Below, in pieces: positions 1 through 5,751 of a stretch of DNA of 6,024 bases (position 1 is its first letter; each line of letters starts with the position of its first letter). The stretch lies in NCBI GenBank assembly GCA_011321985.1, contig DROB01000175.1:1-6024 (forward strand), given 5' to 3'. Under the pieces are notes generated by a model. That model did no database searches, had not been told where the DNA came from, and was given only the letters and a program-made list of their open reading frames with translations. The position numbers were made by a program, and so were the translations under genes. This stretch comes from Gammaproteobacteria bacterium (lineage in GTDB: Bacteria > Pseudomonadota > Gammaproteobacteria > SZUA-229).

Positions 1-1
1 A

Positions 2-30
2 TTGACAACAGGGTTGCCACCTTGTAAAGT
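2..30 (+). promoter_or_regulatory. Sigma-70 promoter of the tRNA-Leu gene
   Basis: A perfect -35 hexamer TTGACA (2-7) is followed after exactly 17 bases by TAAAGT (25-30), which matches four of six positions of the TATAAT consensus. Transcription would begin near 37, about 20 bases before the mature tRNA 5' end at 56. Such a short leader is usual for tRNA genes. The call rests on consensus match and spacing only. Confidence 0.7.
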
Positions 31-55
31 TCGCTGCTTGAAAATTTCAGCACAT

Positions 56-142
56 GCCGAGGTGGCGGAATTGGTAGACGCGCTAGCTTCAGGTGCTAGT
101 GGGCTTAGGCCCGTGGAGGTTCAAGTCCTCTTCTCGGCACCA
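56..142 (+). tRNA. tRNA-Leu (anticodon CAG)
   Basis: This is a complete class II tRNA with a long variable arm. The acceptor stem pairs 56-62 (GCCGAGG) with 132-138, including one G-U pair. The anticodon stem CTAGC/GCTAG (83-87 with 95-99) carries the 7-base loop TTCAGGT, with anticodon CAG at 90-92, which reads the leucine codon CUG. The variable arm has the GGGC/GCCC hairpin (101-112). The T arm has loop TTCAAGT (120-126). Discriminator A139 is followed by an encoded CCA (140-142). A long variable arm, discriminator A and the CAG anticodon together identify leucine. The gene has its own promoter upstream and terminator downstream, and converges with the - strand genes. Confidence 0.97.
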
Positions 143-146
143 TCTT

Positions 147-174
147 AAGTGCGCATGATAACGCACTTTTCCTT
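147..174 (+). terminator. Rho-independent terminator of the tRNA-Leu unit
   Basis: A 7-bp perfect stem AAGTGCG/CGCACTT (147-153 with 162-168) with an 8-base loop begins five bases after the tRNA CCA. It runs into the T-rich tract TTTTCCTT. On the opposite strand the stem is not followed by T residues, so it serves the + strand. The stem is short and only partly GC-rich, but its position directly after a tRNA supports the call. Confidence 0.75.
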
Positions 175-265
175 ATAAAATCAAGTATTTCCTTTTCTCT
201 TGCGGTAGTGATAGCAAGCTCTGATCCGACGTTTTAGAGCTAAGAAAATAGCTCAATCGATGGTT

Positions 266-301
266 CCACGACAGACAGATCAGAAGATCTGCCTGCCGCA
301 G
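266..301 (-). terminator. Strong stem-loop just after the multicopper oxidase gene (possible terminator without a U tract)
   Basis: Read on the - strand, the segment begins eight bases past the TAA of the oxidase gene. It folds into a continuous stem of about 16 bp with a TTCT loop (282-285). The inner ten pairs are CAGGCAGATC with GATCTGTCTG. Several pairs are G-U on the - strand and would be mismatches on the + strand, so the fold belongs to the oxidase mRNA. No U run follows, so it may stabilise the 3' end or act with Rho instead of being a classic intrinsic terminator. The rest of 175-265 holds only a weaker hairpin (237-254) and no gene I can see. Confidence 0.5.
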
Positions 302-309
302 CAACAGTC

Positions 310-2853
310 TTATTGTATTCTGAAGTACCCCATCATACCGGCATCTTCGTGTTCTAATATGTGACAGTGATACATATAATCCCCGATATTGACGGCAGGA
401 TCAAAACGACCGATAAAATTGACGGTCTCACCTGGCTGCACCAGGACCGTATCCTTCCAGCCCAGGTCAACACCAGTGGCAGCTATTCCATTACGACTCA
501 ATATTTGCCACTGGATAGCGTGTGCATGAAAGGGGTGCGCCATAGGAGACATATTGCTGATTCTCCAGATCTCGGTATCACCTTCTGCCAGACTGACGAT
601 CTCATCGATTCGATCGATATCAAAAACCTTGCCATTGATTACGAATGTCATACCACCGCTCATGCCGCTACTCGCACCACCCATGGCCATGCTCATCACG
701 AAATTACGGGTCCTCGTCGCATCCGCCGCTGTTAGGCGTTGTGTATTGATATCGGCTGCAGCTGGTAGTGCTGTGTACAGCGTAACATCATCCACTGCCT
801 GTGTCGTAACATCAAAACGCATGATGTCCATCCGCATCCCGTTAGCCATCCTGCCGGTCACAGCATTCATCCCCCCTGTTCCCGGGGCCCCATTAATACC
901 ACCCGTTCCCGGCATACCGTTCATACCACCCGTGCCTGCTGATCCGTTCTGCCCTTGCATGATATTCATACCGCCCATGCTATTCATCGCCATCATGTTC
1001 GAACCATTGAAGGCTTTGCTTATCAGCATGACTTTTTCACCGACAGCAAGCGGCGAAAAATCGATAATGATCTCGGCACGTTCTGCCGCGCCCAACATGA
1101 TATGGTCAACAACTACAGGTTTTTCCAGTAACCCGCCATCTGTCCCTACGATGGTAAAAGCAGCACCATTGCTCAAAGCAAAATCATAAGTCCGTGCATT
1201 TGAGGTGTTATATATCCTGAAACGATACTGGCGAGTTGCCACTTCAAGTTTGGGTAAGATAGCGCCATTGACCAGGATATCGCTACCTAACATTCCATCG
1301 TTATCCATCTCGGTCGTTTTATAAGCCAGCTCACGAACACCATTTACAACATCCTGAAAGCGTCTGTCCTGGATGAGGACAGGAATATCATATTGCCCGG
1401 CAGGCAATTTCTTATTCATTTCAAGTTGTGTACTGATGTCATCATTTAAAAGAAAAACACCGGCTAGCCCACGATACACCTGCTCTCCTGTTTTCATATC
1501 AGGGTGAGGATGAAACCACAGTGGAGCCGCAGGTTGTAACATCGAGAAGCTATATTGCTTCGAACCATTCGCGGCAACAGGGAAGTCCGGACCACCATCC
1601 TGATCACCGGGTATCTTGAAACCATGCCAGTGGATCGTCGTATCACTACTTAAATCATTAACAAGGTTCAGAGTCATCGCATCATTGCGACTGGCTTTTA
1701 TCACTGGTGGTAACTGCATCCCGTTATAACGCATCATCGGCGTAATCCAGCTTTGACCTGGAGCATTGATGGTCACATCAATACCTTCTCTCGCTGTAAG
1801 CGTATAAGTCGCAGCATTATTATTCGCATCACCATCTTCGTCTGATAAGACAGGCAGGAAGTTGAAATCAGGAAGATCGGTTGCTGCAAGATTTTCAACG
1901 GTCTTGTTATCTGCAATATTATTACCGGCATTTATCTGATCGAGGATGCTGGTATCTATCCCCATCTGACCCAACTCACTCCTCTCTCTGTCCGTCAGAT
2001 CACCGCTTGACAGCCGGTCGATCGTATTATTTAGTAAACGTGTACGAGCCAGGCCATACTGATTTTTTCTATCGACCGCGCTCAAGTCAATCTCAGTGGC
2101 ATCTTTATCCATGATCGTCAGCACTACACCTGTGCCGTCTTTTCCATCCAGTACACCATCTTCCAGATCACTCACCGTTCTTTCGATTAATTCAAAAACT
2201 TGTTCGGGCAGCAGATTATAGCTGTTCGCTTCATACGAAAAACTGATGGCGCGATTTCGTGCGAAAGCCTGCTTCTGGTCTCCCGGTATCGCAGTAGTCA
2301 GGTCGCCCGTTAATAATAATTCATCTCCTGGTATGCCTTGTACGGGACTGGTACCCTCGATGAGTTCTGATTGAATCAATGCTTTAGCATCCGCTATCGC
2401 CTGGTTAACGGGGATGCCTGATCGCAGGAATTTTTTAACCAGTTTAGCCATTATCGTTGTTTCAGGCGTTAAGGCGACAGCCTCGCCCTTTTTCATGAGT
2501 GTTCTTAAATCAGCCACACTGAAAACCGTCATTAGGCCCGTACCATCAGGTATAACAGTTTTGCCCGTTGCCTCATCCGTATATTGACCGCCAAAGGTCT
2601 CAATAAATATCACCTCTCCATCGGCAGGAAGATCAAAACGCTCAATATTAAATTGACCTCCAGTCGTAGCACCTGTAGCTATAACAGTGTTATTCCGGTC
2701 AAACACATTGACCACTGCATTATCGATAGGGCCCTTAAATGCACTTCCTGCCAGATTCGACAATGCAGACGTACTACTACCATCGCTACAGGAAGATAGA
2801 AATATCGCACTGGATAGCGCGATCGCAGTTAATTTAAATTGTTCAGTATTCAC
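310..2853 (-). CDS. CueO-like multicopper oxidase lipoprotein with a long N-terminal extension and Met-rich insert
   Basis: An 847-residue protein starting at GTG, with AAGGAA seven bases upstream and an in-frame stop further up. Residues 1-21 are a Sec signal with lipobox LSSC (lipidated C22; S23 at +2 suggests outer membrane). Residues ~35-330 are an extra region that starts like a carboxypeptidase-regulatory beta-sandwich. From ~350 there are three cupredoxin domains with all copper motifs: HWHG (408-411), WFHPH (446-450), HPFHAH (773-778) and HCHILEH with G839-M840. Type 1 ligands are H773, C830, H835 and M840. D419 and E836 match the CueO proton-relay acids D112 and E506. A Met/Gly-rich insert (~617-680) and a second Met patch (719-735) suggest oxidation of Cu(I) to Cu(II). 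Unlike CueO and PcoA, there is no twin-arginine signal. It is the last gene of the - strand set and has its own ECF-like promoter. The oxidase call is firm; the substrate is inferred. Confidence 0.93.
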   Translation of the reverse strand: MNTEQFKLTAIALSSAIFLSSCSDGSSTSALSNLAGSAFKGPIDNAVVNVFDRNNTVIATGATTGGQFNIERFDLPADGEVIFIETFGGQYTDEATGKTVIPDGTGLMTVFSVADLRTLMKKGEAVALTPETTIMAKLVKKFLRSGIPVNQAIADAKALIQSELIEGTSPVQGIPGDELLLTGDLTTAIPGDQKQAFARNRAISFSYEANSYNLLPEQVFELIERTVSDLEDGVLDGKDGTGVVLTIMDKDATEIDLSAVDRKNQYGLARTRLLNNTIDRLSSGDLTDRERSELGQMGIDTSILDQINAGNNIADNKTVENLAATDLPDFNFLPVLSDEDGDANNNAATYTLTAREGIDVTINAPGQSWITPMMRYNGMQLPPVIKASRNDAMTLNLVNDLSSDTTIHWHGFKIPGDQDGGPDFPVAANGSKQYSFSMLQPAAPLWFHPHPDMKTGEQVYRGLAGVFLLNDDISTQLEMNKKLPAGQYDIPVLIQDRRFQDVVNGVRELAYKTTEMDNDGMLGSDILVNGAILPKLEVATRQYRFRIYNTSNARTYDFALSNGAAFTIVGTDGGLLEKPVVVDHIMLGAAERAEIIIDFSPLAVGEKVMLISKAFNGSNMMAMNSMGGMNIMQGQNGSAGTGGMNGMPGTGGINGAPGTGGMNAVTGRMANGMRMDIMRFDVTTQAVDDVTLYTALPAAADINTQRLTAADATRTRNFVMSMAMGGASSGMSGGMTFVINGKVFDIDRIDEIVSLAEGDTEIWRISNMSPMAHPFHAHAIQWQILSRNGIAATGVDLGWKDTVLVQPGETVNFIGRFDPAVNIGDYMYHCHILEHEDAGMMGYFRIQ
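856..936 (-). repeat. Three 27-bp tandem repeats coding a Gly/Met-rich nonapeptide
   Basis: Within the oxidase insert, residues 640-666 are three consecutive nonapeptide units: GTGGMNGMP, GTGGINGAP and GTGGMNAVT. They are encoded by three 27-base copies that are clearly related at the DNA level. The pattern suggests expansion by replication slippage. The surrounding segment (residues 617-680) is rich in Met, Gly and Asn and probably forms a flexible loop between cupredoxin domains 2 and 3. Met clusters of this type bind Cu(I) in other copper proteins; that role here is inference. Confidence 0.85.
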
Positions 2854-2877
2854 AGATCGTTTCCTTTTTTATATTGG

Positions 2878-2914
2878 TACAGCTTATTTCGAGCAGGAAC
2901 AGCAATGGTTGACA
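2878..2914 (-). promoter_or_regulatory. ECF-type promoter of the multicopper oxidase gene
   Basis: On the - strand, TGTCAACCA (2914-2906) is followed by 14 bases and then CGAAATAAGCTGTA (2891-2878). The AACC and CGA cores are 15 bases apart, which resembles the -35 AAC and -10 CGA/CGT elements of many ECF promoters. CGA lies 35 bases upstream of the GTG start, giving a short leader that contains the AAGGAA ribosome site (2861-2866). The same element occurs upstream of the sigma gene (5905-5942), with an identical -35 nonamer and 12 of 14 matching bases in the downstream half. This duplication is the main evidence; the transcription start is inferred. Confidence 0.65.
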
Positions 2915-3037
2915 TGAATGTTAAAAATATTTGAGACGAGAACAGATAAATCTCAGAAACCGGTAGTGCAGTGGGCATAAAAAGATAATATCCAGCAGGA
3001 AGCGGGGTTGATCACAGGCAAACAAACGCTCGATAGT

Positions 3038-3060
3038 TAACCAGATAAGACCTCTGGCTA
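3038..3060 (-). other. Stem-loop overlapping the stop codon of the barrel gene
   Basis: On the - strand an 8-bp stem TAGCCAGA/TCTGGTTA (3053-3060 with 3038-3045, one G-U pair, 7-base loop) begins at the TAG stop of the barrel gene. There is no U run after it. It could mark the 3' end of the five-gene transcript or act as an attenuator before the oxidase. The remainder of the 204-base gap up to 2854 holds the ECF-like promoter and no convincing ORF. Confidence 0.4.
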
Positions 3061-4062
3061 TCGGGTATACCAGCGCACACCGGCGAATAGATTGTAAAAA
3101 TTTTGATTACCGACGACTGACATGTATCTTCCACCATTGGCAGAGATGAAAAACCTGAATTGTCGGCTAATCCGATATTGATAGACAGCACTGAGATACA
3201 GCTGCCTGTCAGTTCTTGGTTTCGTCGTGCTTGTCACATTGCCCGTATCACCAGGGGATGGCCCGGACGGCCCTCCACCACCGGGATTACCATGCGCCTG
3301 CAGTGGTGATGTTCCTGTCGATGAAGAATAAGCTTCATCATATTCATCCCGCCGCCAGTTTAGAGAAAAGCGAAATACGTTATCCCTCCACGCTAACTGA
3401 TTCATCTCCAGGCTCGATAGTAGACTAAATGCATCACGCCGAGCATCATCAGAATAGTGTTTCTGCATAGCGAATGAAGCACTGTAACGTGTCTCACCCG
3501 GCTCATAAGGAAGATAATAAACAGCACTGGTGCCGATACGTTGTGTTTTATAGAGAGATCGTGGATTCTGATCATGGTCTTCAATGATCCAGTTCAGAGT
3601 CAGATCCAGCCCCTGGCGATCTTCAGAGAAATAGCCCGCCGTTGCCGAGAGGCTCGCAGCAGTAAAACTATTAGATGTAAATTCATCATTGCGATGCTGG
3701 GTCAACGCTCCACTAAAGCGGGCCATCCACTGCTTTGAAACGGCTTGTAAGCGACTGGCAGACAGACTGAAATTACTGATTGTATTATTACTGTCAGTGG
3801 CCTCATCTACAGTTGCCGACAGGTCAACACTGTAACCACCTTCTGTTTCTAGTGATTGCCAGCTGAGTGCACCGGCCAGTTCAGTTCCCGTCCTGTTCGT
3901 ATCCCCTTCCGCGATGTTATCGTAATTACCATTCTGTAACGCATAATTATCGCTGTAACTTAAACCCACGCCAATATTTGCCAGCCATTCGGAGGCGACA
4001 GAATAACTGGAAAAAAACAGCAGAAAAATAGAGAGGTATGGATATTTTCCTTTAACGCTCAT
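3058..4062 (-). CDS. Predicted 14-strand outer-membrane beta-barrel protein
   Basis: A 334-residue secreted protein of unrecognised family. I chose the ATG at 4062, which overlaps the upstream TGA as TGATG; an in-frame TTG three bases earlier (4065) is less likely. The signal peptide ends at about SVA/SE (residue 23). The mature part alternates about 14 amphipathic strands, for example NIGVGLSYSDNY, VDLSATVDEA, FRFSLNWRRDEY and NLFAGVRWYT. Short turns and long polar loops alternate, as in outer-membrane barrels with both ends in the periplasm. The longest loop (residues ~241-286, between strands 11 and 12, extracellular in this model) is rich in Gly, Pro, Ser and Thr. The C-terminus is WYTR, not the usual final Phe or Trp. 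It is the last gene of the overlapping block. Pairing with a multicopper oxidase recalls PcoB/CopB, but I see no Met-rich N-terminus and do not claim homology. Confidence 0.8.
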   Translation of the reverse strand: MSVKGKYPYLSIFLLFFSSYSVASEWLANIGVGLSYSDNYALQNGNYDNIAEGDTNRTGTELAGALSWQSLETEGGYSVDLSATVDEATDSNNTISNFSLSASRLQAVSKQWMARFSGALTQHRNDEFTSNSFTAASLSATAGYFSEDRQGLDLTLNWIIEDHDQNPRSLYKTQRIGTSAVYYLPYEPGETRYSASFAMQKHYSDDARRDAFSLLSSLEMNQLAWRDNVFRFSLNWRRDEYDEAYSSSTGTSPLQAHGNPGGGGPSGPSPGDTGNVTSTTKPRTDRQLYLSAVYQYRISRQFRFFISANGGRYMSVVGNQNFYNLFAGVRWYTR

Positions 4063-4604
4063 CAATGCATCTTTCCAGGACTGCCCGCACCCATGCCACC
4101 ACCCGCGCCGCTGCCCATAGCTCCAGCCGGATTCATCATGTTATTCATCTGTATATCGGAACCCTGCATCATGCTATCCATTCCCTGATTACCTCGCATC
4201 TGGAACTCTTTAAAACGCTCCATCATCTGTTGCTGTCGGTTATTATCCATATTCATGAACTGTTGGTGTGCCTGTAATAATTTTTTCCGTTTTGCTGTGG
4301 GTAATTGTTTAAAACGCTCATAGGACTGCTGCATACTGTCACTGTTTTTTGGACTCATCTGTTGCCAGCGCTGGAAGCGTGACCACAGCATCTGTTGTTT
4401 TTGCGCTGGCATCGACGACCACAGTTTCCCTTTCTCGATCAGGAACTGCTGTTTTTCAGCAGACAGGGTGCTCCACTGTTGTTGATAATTACCCAGTAAT
4501 GTCTGTGTCCTGTCATCCAGACTGTTCCATGAAGTTCCACCTGCATAGACGGTTCGAATAAGGAAAAAAAACAGCAGGACTATCAGAAAATTTTTATTTT
4601 TCAT
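4062..4604 (-). CDS. Secreted DUF3106-type helical-repeat protein with a Met/Gly-rich tail
   Basis: A 180-residue protein with a signal peptide cleaved near VYA/GG (residue 21). It has a strong ribosome site, GGAGGAG (4612-4618), just before the ATG. The body is highly regular: aromatic residues W26, W44, W62, W80, F98, F116 and F134 lie exactly 18 apart, usually followed three residues later by L or M and then a polar, Gln/Lys/Arg-rich helix. This W-x-x-L/M pattern is characteristic of DUF3106, a family of unknown function often encoded beside ECF sigma and DUF3619 genes. The tail (136-180) is Met, Gly and Asn rich with ten Met and a final MH, much like the Met-rich insert of the nearby oxidase. 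A periplasmic Cu(I)-binding or sensing role is inferred. It overlaps the preceding gene by 11 bases and the barrel gene by one. Confidence 0.85.
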   Translation of the reverse strand: MKNKNFLIVLLFFFLIRTVYAGGTSWNSLDDRTQTLLGNYQQQWSTLSAEKQQFLIEKGKLWSSMPAQKQQMLWSRFQRWQQMSPKNSDSMQQSYERFKQLPTAKRKKLLQAHQQFMNMDNNRQQQMMERFKEFQMRGNQGMDSMMQGSDIQMNNMMNPAGAMGSGAGGGMGAGSPGKMH

Positions 4605-4833
4605 GGTTTATCTCCTCCGGGACCCTTCTCTTACCCTCTGTTTCATCATTACCGGAATCGACCAGATCTTGACGGTTAAACTCGAGAAAAGCCGCATATT
4701 CATCCGCATCCATTTCCATCATAAGCGGTAATTGCTCAAGAAAACCTGCCGGCAATGCATCAGGGATTTCGGCAGCAAAGACCAGCAGGCTGACGAGGCT
4801 ACTGCCTAATAAAAGCTTACGAGCGATTTTCAT
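4594..4833 (-). CDS. Small secreted acidic protein of unknown function
   Basis: A 79-residue protein from the ATG at 4833. A TTG two codons upstream (4839) is also in frame, but the purine run GAGAGAG lies at a better distance from the ATG and MKIARKLLLG makes a normal signal-peptide start. Hydrophobic residues 7-19 and cleavage near VFA/AE (residue 20) predict export to the periplasm. The mature part is about 58 residues and acidic, with LPAGFLEQLPLMMEMDADEY and then a helix-like AAFLEFNRQDL. The last 25 residues are charged and probably disordered. No cysteine is present and I do not recognise the family. It overlaps the membrane-protein gene by 17 bases and the DUF3106 gene by 11, so it is translated as part of the operon. 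It could be a periplasmic partner of either neighbour. Confidence 0.75.
   Translation of the reverse strand: MKIARKLLLGSSLVSLLVFAAEIPDALPAGFLEQLPLMMEMDADEYAAFLEFNRQDLVDSGNDETEGKRRVPEEINHEK
4612..4618 (-). promoter_or_regulatory. Strong Shine-Dalgarno of the DUF3106 gene
   Basis: GGAGGAG on the - strand, a near-perfect match to the anti-Shine-Dalgarno, ends seven bases before the ATG at 4604. It lies inside the end of the preceding small gene. It is by far the strongest ribosome site in the block, which suggests that the DUF3106 protein is made in greater amounts than its neighbours. Confidence 0.75.
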
Positions 4834-5212
4834 TTTCAAGTTCTCTCTCTAACCATTGGTAAAATTCTATATTTTCGATAACTGCGACAGGCACATCAGT
4901 GTCTTTCACCCAGGCAGGAACATTTTCCTTCGATGCCAGGGGGGGAGGCTGCGACACCACCTGCGGTTGTTGAATCATCCGCCACACGAGCAAGATCGCT
5001 ACCAGGGAGAAAACAGGTACTGCAACCGACCATGCATTCATACCGAATCGTAGTGACACATTATCCGGTTGATATCTTTTTTCAGGCAAACCATAGATGG
5101 CCTCACGAGTCATCTGATGTAGCCGTTGCTGATGCAGATCTGCCAGCTTTTCTGCCTCAAACTGCAAGACTTCATCCGGTGTCAGATCAGTATTATTTTT
5201 TTGTTTAGTCAT
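4817..5212 (-). CDS. Single-pass membrane protein, probable anti-sigma factor (DUF3619-like)
   Basis: A 131-residue protein with no signal peptide. The N-terminal ~58 residues are charged and helical and would be cytoplasmic. One membrane segment spans about 61-80 (WSVAVPVF to VWRMI), and ~50 residues follow in the periplasm after a Pro-rich linker (QQPQVVSQPPP). The C-terminal VIENIEFYQWLE resembles the conserved acidic, aromatic end of DUF3619-type proteins that sit beside ECF sigma genes. Its ATG overlaps the end of the sigma gene by eight bases, so the two are probably translationally coupled. Size, topology and position fit a membrane-bound anti-sigma factor that holds the sigma factor until an envelope signal arrives. 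The zinc-binding HxxxCxxC motif of ZAS-type anti-sigma factors is absent and the protein has no Cys. The anti-sigma role is inference. Confidence 0.75.
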   Translation of the reverse strand: MTKQKNNTDLTPDEVLQFEAEKLADLHQQRLHQMTREAIYGLPEKRYQPDNVSLRFGMNAWSVAVPVFSLVAILLVWRMIQQPQVVSQPPPLASKENVPAWVKDTDVPVAVIENIEFYQWLERELENENRS

Positions 5213-5744
5213 TTATCCAGTCTCCCAGGGCATGCTCCAAATTTTTCATCGCACGCGAAAGATGTGTTTTAACACTGCCTTCCGAGCAATCCATAACATC
5301 TGCCGTCTGCTTTACACTAAGCTGTTGCCATTGACGCAACATATAGGCTTCCTGCTGTCTGGCAGGCAATGCCTTCAACGCCAGATCAAATGTTTCCGTC
5401 AACTTCCCGACATTATAACTGTCTTCTCCATCCACGAAATCAACGGGCTCCGGTGTGATCTCTTCGTCACCGTAATGCGAGAAATTGATCATTTTCGCCA
5501 GACGCGTACGCCATTGCCCCTTGCGGAAGCGGTCAGTTATACGACGAACCAGAATCTTATAGAGCAGGTTTTTCCAGGCTTCCTGCTGGTATTGGTCCGC
5601 TACGCCAACAAAATCAATCATCGCTTCCTGCAGTAAATCAAGAGCATCATCGACACTCCCACATCGGTTGGCTGCAAACTTCAGTGCTCCCGCTCGGGTC
5701 ATCTGAAGAAAGATTTCCAGTTGTTTCTGTAATTCCGGATTCAT
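5205..5744 (-). CDS. ECF-type RNA polymerase sigma factor
   Basis: A 179-residue sigma-70 family protein of the short (group 4, ECF) type. Region 2 spans about 10-76: DALDLLQEAMIDF (33-45) is the core-binding part and WKNLLYKILVRRITDRFRK (57-75) is region 2.3/2.4, which melts and reads the -10 element. An acidic linker (~91-115) leads to region 4 (~119-173), where QLSVKQTADVMDCSEGSVKT forms the helix-turn-helix that reads the -35. No Cys-rich C-terminal extension of the CorE type is present. It is the first gene of the block. The ATG at 5744 has only a weak ribosome site (GCGAAAGA directly adjacent), and a short leader ORF ends seven bases upstream, so its translation may depend on coupling. 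A TGTCAACCA-CGA element upstream suggests autoregulation. Confidence 0.92.
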   Translation of the reverse strand: MNPELQKQLEIFLQMTRAGALKFAANRCGSVDDALDLLQEAMIDFVGVADQYQQEAWKNLLYKILVRRITDRFRKGQWRTRLAKMINFSHYGDEEITPEPVDFVDGEDSYNVGKLTETFDLALKALPARQQEAYMLRQWQQLSVKQTADVMDCSEGSVKTHLSRAMKNLEHALGDWIND

Positions 5745-5751
5745 TCTTTCG

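Noticed and set aside
56..142. tRNA-Leu as an integration site for a genomic island
   Set aside because: I found no second copy of the tRNA 3' end, no integrase and no sign of mobile DNA in the window. The neighbouring genes could still lie in an island whose far end is outside the window.
231..254. GTTTTAGAGCTA followed by AGAAAA and TAGCTC, resembling the start of a type II-A CRISPR repeat or guide scaffold
   Set aside because: Only about 12 bases match, there is a single copy, no spacers, no tracrRNA-like partner and no cas gene. A 6-bp hairpin formed by chance explains it.
554..1189. A 211-codon open frame on the + strand
   Set aside because: It is antisense to the conserved oxidase domains, and its Pro/Ile/Met-rich product is the complement of the Gly/Met repeat codons. 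It has no domain or supported start.
2909..2914. TTGACA on the + strand as a sigma-70 -35 element (the same hexamer lacks its final A-context at 5937-5942)
   Set aside because: No suitable -10 lies about 17 bases downstream and no + strand gene follows. The hexamer is the reverse complement of the conserved TGTCAA in the - strand ECF-like element.
3058..4062. Naming the barrel PcoB/CopB
   Set aside because: The pairing with a multicopper oxidase is suggestive, but the Met/His-rich N-terminus is missing and I cannot see clear family motifs, so no symbol was given.
5205..5744. CorE-type metal-sensing ECF sigma factor
   Set aside because: CorE-type factors sense metal through a Cys-rich C-terminal extension. 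This protein ends right after region 4 and has only two scattered cysteines (C28, C153).
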